A stretch of 33,909 nt of DNA from CAZTZL01 sp964617625 (GCA_964617625.1 CAZTZL010000033.1:1-33909), one strand, 5' to 3'; positions 8,403-15,570 are shown, counted from the first letter of the stretch. A program made the numbers and translations. The notes: generated by a model not told the origin, from the sequence alone.

Positions 8403-8657
8403 TCAGGACAGTTTATTTACAAATCTGCTCAATTTCGATTTAACATTCGCTGCTTTGTTTTTATGAATGATTCCTTTGCTGGACATGCGATCCAGTACAA
8501 TGCAGGTTTTTTTCAGTTCAGCGGCAGCTGTTTCTTTGTTCGATGCGCTTCTGACTTTTTTAATGGCGCTTTTTATCTGCGTCTTTTTCTGGAGATTTCT
8601 CTGTCGTCTTTTTTCTGTCTGACGAACACGTTTCTCATTTGATTTGTGTTGTGGCAT
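8403..8657 (-). CDS. rpsT: 30S ribosomal protein S20
   Basis: The 84-residue, strongly basic product matches bS20 from end to end: MPQHKSNEKRVRQTEKRRQR, then the KKTQIKSAIKKVRSA helix, and the C-terminal GIIHKNKAANVKSKLSRFVN segment that packs into helix 44 and nearby 16S rRNA in the 30S subunit. Length is normal for the family. AGAGG lies a few bases before the ATG, and a well-formed promoter stands 37-65 bases upstream on the same strand, so it is a single-gene unit facing guaB. Nothing is odd about the coding region. Confidence 0.96.
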   Translation of the reverse strand: MPQHKSNEKRVRQTEKRRQRNLQKKTQIKSAIKKVRSASNKETAAAELKKTCIVLDRMSSKGIIHKNKAANVKSKLSRFVNKLS

Positions 8658-8693
8658 GAAAGCCTCTTTCTTTTCGTTAAATTAACGGAGAAA

Positions 8694-8722
8694 AATATAC
8701 AAAAAAATCAATTGTTTGTCAA
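8694..8722 (-). promoter_or_regulatory. Sigma-70-type promoter of rpsT
   Basis: On the minus strand TTGACA (8722-8717) and TATATT (8699-8694) are separated by exactly 17 bases. This is close to consensus and correctly placed for rpsT. Confidence 0.65.
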
Positions 8723-8744
8723 GCTAAAGTATTAAAAATATTTT

Positions 8745-9368
8745 ATGACTATTTTATTATATACATGTATTTTTATCATATTGTTAATTGCACTCGGAGT
8801 TTATCGAATCCATTTACAAATATCCTATCTATCGGGTCATTTATCATATAGAATGTCCATTTGCCCGTGGGCCCGATTTCTTAATTTTGAATTTTATAAG
8901 GAAAACGCAGTCCATTTTTTCGGTATCCAACTGGCAAGGAAGGAAATATATACGAAACGTGTACTGATTAATTCAAAAAACAGAACTCAAAAAAAGACAG
9001 GACATCCACAAAAACGATCTTTTAAAAGAGGACGCTCTTATCGATGTTTTTTAAAACGGTTTCGGTACCGATTCTATCCGGTTGTGCGTAATGCCATTCG
9101 AAGTTTTCGATTCAGGAGTCTGGATTTAAAAGGGAATATGGGATTCAAAACGCCGGCAGTAACTGGAATCGTATTCGGATGGGTCCAATCCCTGCAGTAT
9201 CTTTTTTCCGAAAAGGTGTCCATCGATCTAAAACCCGATTTTACTCAACAAAAATCAGAGTATTCATTGAATCTTGAGCTGCAATGCATTTTATTCATTC
9301 TATTATGGCGTACTATATTATCAGTATTAAATACGGGCTGGATTTATTTGAAATGCAAGGTTTTATAA
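8745..9368 (+). CDS. DUF2953-like (YtfI-type) membrane-anchored protein
   Basis: The 207-residue protein begins with one membrane helix (TILLYTCIFIILLIALGVY). A beta-rich segment and a very basic middle follow (about residues 78-118, with many Arg/Lys). The C-terminal part contains GNMGFKTPAVTGIVFGWVQ, DLKPDF and a last hydrophobic helix ending in LWRTILSVLNTG. The KTPAxTG-like and D-x-x-P-x-F elements and the topology resemble DUF2953, exemplified by Bacillus YtfI. A YtfJ-like gene lies 19 bases downstream, as in Bacillus, which strengthens an otherwise weak family call. Function is unknown; it is an integral membrane protein. No Shine-Dalgarno precedes ATG 8745, and the start could be further downstream. 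Confidence 0.6.
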   Translation: MTILLYTCIFIILLIALGVYRIHLQISYLSGHLSYRMSICPWARFLNFEFYKENAVHFFGIQLARKEIYTKRVLINSKNRTQKKTGHPQKRSFKRGRSYRCFLKRFRYRFYPVVRNAIRSFRFRSLDLKGNMGFKTPAVTGIVFGWVQSLQYLFSEKVSIDLKPDFTQQKSEYSLNLELQCILFILLWRTILSVLNTGWIYLKCKVL

Positions 9369-9387
9369 TTAAACAGGGGAGTCTCAA

Positions 9388-9768
9388 ATGATTATTGAAG
9401 CATTGGTCGACACGGTACTTGCAAAGTTGCGGGAAGCTGCCCAGACAGAGACAGTTATCGGTAAGCCAATTACGGTTAAAAATATCACACTTGTTCCCGT
9501 TTCACGCGTATCGATTGGATTCGGGGCAGGAGGAGGAAAACAGAAACGGGACGACAAGGGTGGAGAATGCACTGGTGGAGGTATTTCGATTGAGCCTCTG
9601 GCGTTTGTTGTTATCCGCGATGAGAAAGTGGAGCTTATATCAATGAAGGGAGAGGACAGCACAATTGCAAAAGTAATCGATTTGATTCCTGAAGTCGTGG
9701 AAAAAGTAAAAGATTTCCGCAGTAAAAAAGAAAAACCAGAGAAGAAAACAGGCAGGGGAAAGAAATGA
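9388..9768 (+). CDS. YtfJ/GerW-family protein
   Basis: The 126-residue product has the compact core of the YtfJ (spore germination GerW) family. An N-terminal helix leads to GKPITVKNITLVPVSRVSIGFGAGGG, the Gly-rich turn and GECTGGGISIEPLAFVVI, then a Val/Ile-rich strand and a lysine-rich tail. In Bacillus, GerW helps activate germination lytic enzymes, but family members are widespread in bacteria that do not form spores, where the role is unknown. No signal peptide is seen. GGGGAG gives a good ribosome site. The gene follows a DUF2953-like membrane protein and overlaps the next gene by ATGA, which suggests the three act together, possibly at the cytoplasmic face of the membrane. Confidence 0.85.
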   Translation: MIIEALVDTVLAKLREAAQTETVIGKPITVKNITLVPVSRVSIGFGAGGGKQKRDDKGGECTGGGISIEPLAFVVIRDEKVELISMKGEDSTIAKVIDLIPEVVEKVKDFRSKKEKPEKKTGRGKK

Positions 9769-9977
9769 AAATGCGTCCAATTTCACTTCAAAAGGAACTT
9801 TTCGGTTCTTCCCGAATACAGGAGCTGCAGGAACAGATTCGGGAATTGGATCACTCGATTGCAGAGGCTTTGAAAAATAACCATTATGACAAGGCCAAAG
9901 TATTCAGTGACAAACAAAAGAATATGATCCAGGAATTGGTCGAACTGGGAGATACGGATCGTAAAGATTCAATCTGA
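9765..9977 (+). CDS. Small UVR-motif (UvrB/UvrC-like) protein
   Basis: The 70-residue product is mainly one helical hairpin. The segment IRELDHSIAEALKNNHYDKA, continuing KVFSDKQK, fits the UVR motif (L-x-x-x-I-x-x-A-x-x-x-x-x-[FY]-x-x-A-x-x-x-x-[DR]) by which UvrB and UvrC pair and which also occurs in McsA- and Clp-type proteins. A protein consisting almost only of this motif would act as a protein-interaction element, not an enzyme. ATG 9765 overlaps the ytfJ-like stop (ATGA) and AGGGGAA precedes it, so it is translationally coupled. The true partner is unknown; a DNA-repair role should not be assumed. Confidence 0.65.
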   Translation: MKMRPISLQKELFGSSRIQELQEQIRELDHSIAEALKNNHYDKAKVFSDKQKNMIQELVELGDTDRKDSI

Positions 9978-10043
9978 AATTTTATTTGAGTTTGAAAATT
10001 TTCAGTCGTATCAATCGTATGGACAAAATTAAGTTATTAGAAA

Positions 10044-10493
10044 ATGGAAGAATTGGTTATTAAAATAAGAAAAGAACCGGGATGTGAGGATCTGCCACTC
10101 CCTCAATATAAAACTTCGGGAGCGGCCGGCATGGATTTATTTGCCGCCGTGGAAAATTCCGTGACCGTTTCTCCCGGGGATGTGATGATGATTCCCACGG
10201 GGATTCGGCTTTCCATACCGCCGGGTTATGAAGGCCAGGTCAGGCCGAGAAGCGGTCTCGCATTGAAGTACGGTATCGGTCTTTTAAATTCCCCGGGTAC
10301 AATCGATTCGGACTATCGTGGATTGGTCGGTGTGATTGTATTCAATTTCGGAGAGACTCCTTTTGTCGTCAAACGCGGAGACCGCATCGCTCAATTGGTT
10401 ATTTGTAAAGTGGAGAAAGTATCTTTTCAGGCCGTGGACGAACTCGATTCAAGCGAAAGAAATTCCGGAGGATTCGGTTCGACAGGTATTTAG
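10044..10493 (+). CDS. dut: Deoxyuridine 5'-triphosphate nucleotidohydrolase
   Basis: This 149-residue protein shows the five dUTPase motifs in order: AAGMDLFAA (I), RPRSGLALKYG (II), the uracil-binding GTIDSDYRGLVGVIV (III), RGDRIAQLVI (IV) and the P-loop-like RNSGGFGSTG tail (V). The enzyme is a cytoplasmic homotrimer that hydrolyses dUTP to dUMP and pyrophosphate, keeping uracil out of DNA and supplying dUMP for thymidylate synthesis. Length is normal and no residue of the active site appears altered. No strong ribosome site precedes ATG 10044. An intrinsic terminator follows the stop. Confidence 0.97.
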   Translation: MEELVIKIRKEPGCEDLPLPQYKTSGAAGMDLFAAVENSVTVSPGDVMMIPTGIRLSIPPGYEGQVRPRSGLALKYGIGLLNSPGTIDSDYRGLVGVIVFNFGETPFVVKRGDRIAQLVICKVEKVSFQAVDELDSSERNSGGFGSTGI

Positions 10494-10526
10494 AATTTTA
10501 TCGGGATAAAGTTTTTGATCAAATTT

Positions 10527-10555
10527 AGCGCTGTGCAATTGTGCAGCGTTTTTTA
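10527..10555 (+). terminator. Intrinsic terminator of dut
   Basis: CGCTGTGC (10529-10536) and GTGCAGCG (10541-10548) pair with two G-T wobbles around an AATT tetraloop and run into TTTTTT. Its presence shows that the short open frame read across it into the N-gap is not a gene. Confidence 0.8.
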
Positions 10556-10576
10556 TTCTGTGGAAAAATATAAATT

Positions 10577-10676
10577 NNNNNNNNNNNNNNNNNNNNNNNN
10601 NNNNNNNNNNNNNNNNNNNNNNNNNNNNNNNNNNNNNNNNNNNNNNNNNNNNNNNNNNNNNNNNNNNNNNNNNNNN
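10577..10676. other. Assembly gap (100 N)
   Basis: Exactly 100 unknown bases. A round 100 is the common convention for a scaffold gap of unknown true size. The missing segment holds the start and N-terminal part of the PDZ protein, probably its signal peptide and promoter, and perhaps more. Confidence 0.97.
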
Positions 10677-11504
10677 GAAGATTTAAGCAAGGAAGAGCAG
10701 GATGAATTGAATGTGGATCATGGTGTTCTGGTCACGCGTGTTATCGGGGAAAGCCCTGCGGAAAAAGGCGGCTTTCTGGAAGATGACGTCATCCAGTATT
10801 TTAACGGGAAAAAGGTACGGAGATCAAAAGATCTCATTCGCTATGTCAGTGATACGCCACCGGAGACAAAGGTAAAAATTCAAATTGTTCGGGAGGATGC
10901 CAAGAAAGAACTGACAGTCACGATTGGGAAGAACCGGTTGCATAAAAACCATGTATTCCGGGACGGGGATGATAAATCTGCTTTCTTTTCATGGCACGGC
11001 GGCGCTTATCTCGGTGTTACATTGCAGGAATTGAACCGGGATCTGGCTCCCTATTTTGGCGTGGATAAAAATTCCGGTGTATTGATACTGAGCGTGGAAA
11101 AAGACAGTCCCGCTGAAAAAGCGAATTTAAAGTCAGGAGACATTATTGTTACAGTGGATGATAAACAGGTTTCTGATCCGGAAGAAGTACGGGAAATTCT
11201 GTCGGATTTTGAAAAGGGAGATCAGGTTGATTTGGGAGTGATTCGGAAAGGGAAACAGATGCAGTTCACTGTCACGCTTGACAGCAGATCGCGCCATTTT
11301 CATATTCCATTTGAAGAAAACAATCACATCGACTGTTTCAAGGATTTCAGGGATTTTCGAATCGATCTGCCTCATATCGAGATTGATATTCCTGAAATAG
11401 ACATTGATTTTAAAATGGATGAGGATTTTGAAGAAAAGCTTGAGCAAAAACTTGAGAAGATTGAAAATCAAATTCAAATTAAAACAAATCTTTTAGCGAT
11501 TTAA
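10677..11504 (+). CDS. Two-PDZ-domain protein, 5' end lost in the gap
   Basis: The visible 275 residues contain two PDZ domains. The first is about 10-85 (GVLVTRVIGESPAEKGGFLE then DDVIQYFNGKKV). The second is about 100-200 (YLGVTLQEL, GVLILSVEKDSPAEKANLKS, GDIIVTVDDKQV). A striking acidic tail follows with alternating Asp/Ile pairs (DLPHIEIDIPEIDIDFKMDE) and a terminal Glu/Lys coiled-coil-like segment. Tandem PDZ domains occur in HtrA/DegP proteases and in separate periplasmic scaffold proteins. No Ser-protease region is visible, but it could lie in the gap. The tail after PDZ2 is not typical of DegP. The stop at 11502 is followed by an intrinsic terminator. Confidence 0.8.
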   Translation, partial: EDLSKEEQDELNVDHGVLVTRVIGESPAEKGGFLEDDVIQYFNGKKVRRSKDLIRYVSDTPPETKVKIQIVREDAKKELTVTIGKNRLHKNHVFRDGDDKSAFFSWHGGAYLGVTLQELNRDLAPYFGVDKNSGVLILSVEKDSPAEKANLKSGDIIVTVDDKQVSDPEEVREILSDFEKGDQVDLGVIRKGKQMQFTVTLDSRSRHFHIPFEENNHIDCFKDFRDFRIDLPHIEIDIPEIDIDFKMDEDFEEKLEQKLEKIENQIQIKTNLLAI

Positions 11505-11535
11505 AAAATCCAAGAACTAAATTTTTAGGAATGTA

Positions 11536-11579
11536 AAATCGGATTGCTCGTTTGCATACAGCAATTCGATTTGTTTTTT
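11536..11579 (+). terminator. Intrinsic terminator after the PDZ gene
   Basis: AAATCGGATTGCT (11536-11548) pairs with AGCAATTCGATTT (11560-11572) over 13 bases with one G-T wobble. The loop is 11 bases and GTTTTTT follows. Confidence 0.85.
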
Positions 11580-11596
11580 ACATAAAAACAGGTGTT

Positions 11597-11624
11597 TTGA
11601 CTATAATGTTATTAAAAATATAAT
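11597..11624 (+). promoter_or_regulatory. Promoter P1 of the Por-sorted protein gene
   Basis: TTGACT (11597-11602) and a perfect TATAAT (11619-11624) are 16 bases apart, in the region between the preceding terminator and ATG 11749. Confidence 0.6.
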
Positions 11625-11631
11625 TTTTTAC

Positions 11632-11660
11632 TTGACTTTCAAAAATATATTTTTTAAAAT
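11632..11660 (+). promoter_or_regulatory. Promoter P2 of the Por-sorted protein gene
   Basis: TTGACT (11632-11637) and TAAAAT (11655-11660) are 17 bases apart. With P1 this would make a tandem promoter, giving leaders of about 80 and 120 bases. Confidence 0.5.
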
Positions 11661-11748
11661 CTATTTGAACAATTCTATTGATTTAATAAGAATTACGTAC
11701 AATCTAACAGTTTCGTTTCAAGACCATTTAACGGGGAGGGCCCTGATT

Positions 11749-12867
11749 ATGAAAAGAATGCTAACGTGTTTTGTTTTTCTGCTGTTCATGGTTTTTGTCA
11801 CAAATGTATTTTCATTGGTGAATACGACATTAAATTTTGTTTATCAAACGAATGGTGCAACAACGGGCGAGATTTATTTTGAAGTTTGGGATAATGCGAC
11901 TGCATCAGACCATAATGTGTCCTCTTATGCAAACCAGATTAAAATGAGTTCAAATTTAACATCTAATTTCGTTCAGGTTGATTTCTATAATCAACGATTT
12001 TTTGCTCCTAATTATACTGCGTATGAGGCTCGAGTTGGTGCTACGTCGAATATTGTGTATCAGTATACTTATAATTCCGGTATATATACAGCGATTACTG
12101 TGACTCCTGTTAAAATATGCGATATCAAAATCACCTATAATATTGCCGGTGGAACAGGTACGATTTCCTGGAGTGATACTCCTAGTGATTTTGCAGTTGT
12201 AGATGACGGAGCTAATCCGGTAACGGGAACAAGAGGAAGCATTGATAGTGAACTGAGTGATTTTTCCCTTCCTGTTGAATTGACCACACTGACGGCCTCC
12301 TATGATGCCGGAAAGGGAGTCACCATTACGTGGTTAACACAAAGTGAAGTCAATTGTCTGGGTTTTCACGTGCTGAGGAGCGAATCGGAGAAGGGGCCTT
12401 ACGAGCAGATTACGACCTCCATGATTCCCGGTCATGGAAATACCTCATCTCACAATCAATATGCCTATACGGATAACCAGATTGTCCAGGGGAAAACATA
12501 CTGGTATCAAGTTCAAGAAGTCTCCTTAGAGGGTAATGATCTTCTTGGCCCTATTTTTATAAACTTGAGTAATGCTCCTCAAGCACCCTCTGCTTTTCAT
12601 TTGGGACAAAATTTCCCCAATCCTTTTAATCCGGCGACGCGAATAAATTACAACATTCCGAATGAAACATTTGTTTCACTAAAAGTGTATGATTTAATGG
12701 GACATGAGGTGAAAACACTTGTGAACGAAGTTCAGCCAGCTGGACCAAATTCAGTCGTTTGGAACGGCACCGATAACCACGGTCATTTATTAAGTTCCGG
12801 TATTTATTTCTATAAAATTAAAGTTGGGGATGAGATCCGGGTCGGTAAAATGATGAAGCTTGAATAA
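11749..12867 (+). CDS. Secreted protein with type IX (Por) C-terminal sorting domain
   Basis: The 372-residue product starts with a signal peptide (MKRMLTCFVFLLFMVFVTNVFS). A beta-rich region of about 150 residues follows, rich in Asn, Thr and Tyr, which I do not recognise; it may be a cohesin-like or adhesive fold. Next is an Fn3-like segment (about 175-275, with ITWLTQSEVNCLGFHVLRS and YWYQVQEVSLEG). The last about 90 residues form a FlgD-Ig-like Por sorting domain: FHLGQNFPNPFNPATRINY, VSLKVYDLMGHEVKTLV, SSGIYFYKIKVG, then a short basic/hydrophobic end. Such domains direct proteins across the outer membrane in FCB bacteria. ATG 11749 is chosen for its GGGGAGGG site eight bases upstream and the signal peptide; an earlier TTG at 11632 lies inside promoter P2. 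It is monocistronic. Confidence 0.88.
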   Translation: MKRMLTCFVFLLFMVFVTNVFSLVNTTLNFVYQTNGATTGEIYFEVWDNATASDHNVSSYANQIKMSSNLTSNFVQVDFYNQRFFAPNYTAYEARVGATSNIVYQYTYNSGIYTAITVTPVKICDIKITYNIAGGTGTISWSDTPSDFAVVDDGANPVTGTRGSIDSELSDFSLPVELTTLTASYDAGKGVTITWLTQSEVNCLGFHVLRSESEKGPYEQITTSMIPGHGNTSSHNQYAYTDNQIVQGKTYWYQVQEVSLEGNDLLGPIFINLSNAPQAPSAFHLGQNFPNPFNPATRINYNIPNETFVSLKVYDLMGHEVKTLVNEVQPAGPNSVVWNGTDNHGHLLSSGIYFYKIKVGDEIRVGKMMKLE

Positions 12868-12908
12868 ATCGTTTTATTTTTATATTTAGATCAGAGCCCT
12901 TTATCAAG

Positions 12909-12938
12909 GCCGCTGTTCAGCAAACAGCGGCTTTTTTT
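12909..12938 (+). terminator. Intrinsic terminator after the Por-sorted protein gene
   Basis: GCCGCTGTT (12909-12917) pairs perfectly with AACAGCGGC (12923-12931), with a five-base loop and then TTTTTTTAT. Confidence 0.92.
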
Positions 12939-13618
12939 ATTTGCGTGTTTTTGAGTTTTCATCATCCTGAACGTTTTATTGTCCTTGTTAAGAAAATTTA
13001 AAGTTAATTAAGATTATTCAAATATGGGTAATATTAAATGTTAATATTTATGGCCCTAATAATAATAACTTATTGAATATATGTGTTTTATGTAGGTTCA
13101 GATTAATAATGATTACTCCATATTTAATTTCAGAAAATTCATATGGTCCAATATAATGAGAATAAATAATTAATTATTACTTTTTAAACTTGACATTTTA
13201 TTCTCAGCGCATTAAATTCTAAAGCCCAAAATGATTTTATCATATTTAATATCATATGTTTATTTTTAGACGATCGAATTATGGCAAAGATCACTTTGTA
13301 CAGATCGAAGGTGTGTAAGAGTTAGAAATCCTGATAATTTCTCCCAAACCCTGTTATATCAAGATACTTTGTTGAATCATAGAATTGAAGGGGAACAATT
13401 TTTGCACTTTGAATCGTATCATTTTATTTTAATTTCAGTATATCTATTTTAAGGAGGTGGTTTTTTCACTTCGTCAGCAGTGAATTATTTCCACGGAGGG
13501 AGGTGGTCCTATCTACTCAAACATTGGGGTGTGGGGGGGTACATCGAGGGGGGGTAATTTGTACACGCCTTAAGGGGAATGGAAAATGAGAAAAACGCAA
13601 AAAAAAGGAGAAAAACAT
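12939..13618 (+). promoter_or_regulatory. Long A/T-rich gap and G-rich leader of the fibre-like cassette
   Basis: About 650 bases without a convincing gene. Its first half is very A/T-rich. A promoter-like TTGACA (13190-13195), 17-base spacer and TAAATT (13213-13218) would give a leader of nearly 400 bases. The leader holds a 14-codon open frame (13281-13325) and an AAGGAGGTGG block near 13451 that matches the 16S anti-Shine-Dalgarno but has no gene behind it. A small TTCACT/AGTGAA hairpin follows. Three G-runs come next, GGGG (13526), GGGGGGG (13533) and GGGGGGG (13548), which could form a G-quadruplex. Two candidate start sites follow: AAGGGG before ATG 13586 and AAAGGAG before ATG 13619. 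Confidence 0.5.
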
Positions 13619-14173
13619 ATGCGTAAATTAGGCGTGTTGTTTCTAATTGTTCTAATTGTACCGTTTGTCTATGGACAAACGAGCAGCGGCTATGTTGGCG
13701 GTGCTATTCCATTTGTTTCCAGTCTTAGCGTCACATGGAGTGCAAGTGCACCAACCGCATTGTCCGGTGTAACAGCGGCTCATTACACCCAAGGTTACAT
13801 TGATATTTCCAATACCATTCTGACTGCATCTCTTGTTGCAAATGATACCTGTACCATATCTGCCAGAATAGGTGCCTGGACTGTTCCAAGCGGTTATCCA
13901 TCCTCGGGAGATAAAGCAGATGGTTCGCCGGATTCTGATCTTAAACTCCGCATAACAGGTATTACTGGTGCCGATGATATGAGTATTGAGAATAGTTTTG
14001 ATTCCTTTCAGTACTTGACTACTTCGGACCAGGTTTGTCTTTCTGCTAATAATGCTTCGGGTGTCACAAGTACGAGCTTTGCAGCAGATACAGAAGTTGA
14101 TCTTGCCTGGGGTGTCGATCTCGCTGGCACGTATCAGGTGCAGATTACATTAACAGCTGCGCAGGTACCATAG
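13619..14173 (+). CDS. Small secreted subunit-like protein (putative fibre subunit 1)
   Basis: The 184-residue product has a clear signal peptide (MRKLGVLFLIVLIVPFVYG, then QTSSG). The mature part of about 165 residues is rich in Ser, Thr, Ala and Asp with predicted beta structure and no catalytic motif. Its C-terminus, TEVDLAWGVDLAGTYQVQIT, resembles the ends of the two secreted proteins encoded at 15052-16031, which suggests a shared beta-sandwich fold. It is followed by a strong hairpin and then a PapD-like chaperone gene. By analogy with pilus operons I infer it is the abundant structural subunit. ATG 13619 has the better ribosome site and a normal signal peptide; ATG 13586 would add 11 mostly basic residues. 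No named family was recognised. Confidence 0.7.
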   Translation: MRKLGVLFLIVLIVPFVYGQTSSGYVGGAIPFVSSLSVTWSASAPTALSGVTAAHYTQGYIDISNTILTASLVANDTCTISARIGAWTVPSGYPSSGDKADGSPDSDLKLRITGITGADDMSIENSFDSFQYLTTSDQVCLSANNASGVTSTSFAADTEVDLAWGVDLAGTYQVQITLTAAQVP

Positions 14174-14202
14174 TCTGTTTGATGAAATCGAATCACAACT
14201 AA

Positions 14203-14240
14203 CAAGGCAGTTCCATGGTATGGGACTGCCTTGCTTTTGC
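14203..14240 (+). terminator. Intercistronic hairpin, terminator or attenuator
   Basis: CAAGGCAGTTCC (14203-14214) pairs with GGGACTGCCTTG (14222-14233): 12 base pairs with one G-T wobble and a seven-base loop, followed by CTTTTG. It lies between the first subunit gene and the chaperone gene, so it may let most transcripts stop after the subunit. Confidence 0.75.
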
Positions 14241-14255
14241 TGAGATGGATTTTAA

Positions 14256-15062
14256 ATGAGAAAACGATTATTAATTATTCCGATTTTCATACTGCTGTCA
14301 GGTTTTCTGTATGGGCAGGATTGGCAGGTTTCTCCCATGCTATATAAGTTAACGATTTCAAGAGGGGACACCATTTCCAGGATTATCAATGTCTATAATG
14401 ATTCCGATCAGATCAAAAATTTTGTCGTCTATAAAAAGGAATGGCATTATACGGAAGACGGCAAAGAACCCGAGCTGGAGCCCGGCATGCTGCCGAGAGG
14501 TTGTGCCAACTGGATTTTTATTACGCCGCAACATTTTTCAGTGGAGCCTAAAAGTTCCCGGTCCTTTCGTTATACCATCGTTGTACCCGGAGATCTTGAT
14601 CAGCCAGGCAGTTACTGGACGGCGCTTTATGTGGAACCCGCAGATGCACCTCCCGTCGCTTCTTCAGTGAGCGGCCAGGGAGCGACGTTTGAAATATCTC
14701 TTCAAATTCGTGCAAAAATCCAGATCTATCTCACACTGGATGGTGCTATTAGAAAAGAGGGGGAAATCACGAATATTGATGTTGTTTTTGATTCCATTGA
14801 AAATAATGTAATAGTTCAATCGACGTTTGTGAATTCAGGGAATATGTGGTTGAAATGCAGTGGAACCGTGGAAATCCGCAATGATATGGGACATACGGTT
14901 GCCTCTTTTGATTTACCTCTGTTCAACTGTTTCCCGGATGACAAACGTGTTGTCAAAGCCACCCATCCTCTCAGTGCCAGTCCAGGGGAATATTCGGCTC
15001 TGGTTGTCGTCGATTTTAAGGGGGATTACCTTGTGGCCGGAGAAGCATTTTTTGAGTTTTAA
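14256..15062 (+). CDS. PapD-like periplasmic chaperone
   Basis: The 268-residue protein begins with a signal peptide (MRKRLLIIPIFILLSGFLYG). The first domain (about 22-130) reads like the N-terminal Ig domain of pilus chaperones: VSPMLYKLTISRGDTISRII, NVYNDSDQIKNFVV, then NWIFITPQHFSVEPKSSRSF and RYTIVVPGDLDQPGSYWTAL. A second beta domain (about 145-268) includes IVQSTFVNSGNMWLKCSG. Classical chaperones use an Arg-Lys pair to anchor the subunit C-terminus; I cannot place that pair with certainty. The related DUF916-type proteins of Gram-positives have a similar fold, so the subfamily is open. The position between subunit-like genes and a barrel protein gene supports a role in escorting secreted subunits. 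It overlaps the next gene by 11 bases. Confidence 0.75.
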   Translation: MRKRLLIIPIFILLSGFLYGQDWQVSPMLYKLTISRGDTISRIINVYNDSDQIKNFVVYKKEWHYTEDGKEPELEPGMLPRGCANWIFITPQHFSVEPKSSRSFRYTIVVPGDLDQPGSYWTALYVEPADAPPVASSVSGQGATFEISLQIRAKIQIYLTLDGAIRKEGEITNIDVVFDSIENNVIVQSTFVNSGNMWLKCSGTVEIRNDMGHTVASFDLPLFNCFPDDKRVVKATHPLSASPGEYSALVVVDFKGDYLVAGEAFFEF

Positions 15063-15570
15063 ACCTCGATTTTTTATTCGACTCCTTATCCTCTTTTATG
15101 GTTGGTTTGCTGGATTCTGTCTGGTTAATGTGAGTGCTCAAGATCGTACTTCGGTGTATGCGGATATTGTCATCCCTCCAATTGTTGAGCTGAAAGTTGA
15201 GAACAAACAGACTTTTCCCGAACCCTCCGTTGTGGACATGAAAAGAGGATCGATGGAACTGCAAAATGCAGTAAGATTGATTGTGCATAGCAATTCTCCC
15301 TGGAAAATCAGCATATATTCTCGATGTGATAATTTGTATATCACACCCAACGCATATAAACCGATCCAGGATTTTCAATGGCGTACCACAGGAGGAACGT
15401 ATCAGTCCATTTCTCGAAGCCCTGTTACTGTGATAACCGGTGAGAAGGGAGTTGTGGCAAGAGAGATTTTTCTTGATTATCGGCTTTTACTGAGATGGGA
15501 AAATACACCTCCGGGTCATTGGGAATTTGAACCCATATTTGACATCAGTCCCTGGGAAAGCGATCCATGA
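15052..15570 (+). CDS. Secreted beta-sandwich protein (putative fibre subunit 2)
   Basis: The 172-residue product starts at TTG 15052, with GGAG nine bases upstream inside the chaperone gene, and begins with a signal peptide (FFIRLLILFYGWFAGFCLVN, then VSAQ). The mature part contains NSPWKISIYS, DFQWRTTGGTYQSIS and a C-terminal IFLDYRLLLRWENTPPGHWE. These align by eye with the next gene product (HWRLFLL, LLWKL, IQIDFRLKISWQDEPAQYIL) and less clearly with the protein at 13619-14173. Longer versions of this frame reach back to 14860 inside the chaperone gene, but they lack a signal peptide at the start. A minor or tip subunit of a surface fibre is plausible. No named family was recognised. Confidence 0.7.
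   Translation: MSFKPRFFIRLLILFYGWFAGFCLVNVSAQDRTSVYADIVIPPIVELKVENKQTFPEPSVVDMKRGSMELQNAVRLIVHSNSPWKISIYSRCDNLYITPNAYKPIQDFQWRTTGGTYQSISRSPVTVITGEKGVVAREIFLDYRLLLRWENTPPGHWEFEPIFDISPWESDP

Noticed and set aside
8716..8744. Plus-strand TTGTCA-17-TATTTT in front of the DUF2953-like gene
   Set aside because: The -10 box would touch the start codon, and the same bases form a better minus-strand rpsT promoter.
10515..10676. Open frame from 10515 that reads through the N-gap into the PDZ protein
   Set aside because: It crosses a clear dut terminator and 100 unknown bases; the join of frames is an artefact of the gap.
11632..11748. Upstream extension of the Por-sorted protein
   Set aside because: It begins inside a promoter, and the signal peptide and GGGGAGGG site point to ATG 11749.
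14860..15051. Upstream extension of the second subunit-like protein
   Set aside because: It overlaps the chaperone in another frame; the signal peptide begins at TTG 15052 with a ribosome site.
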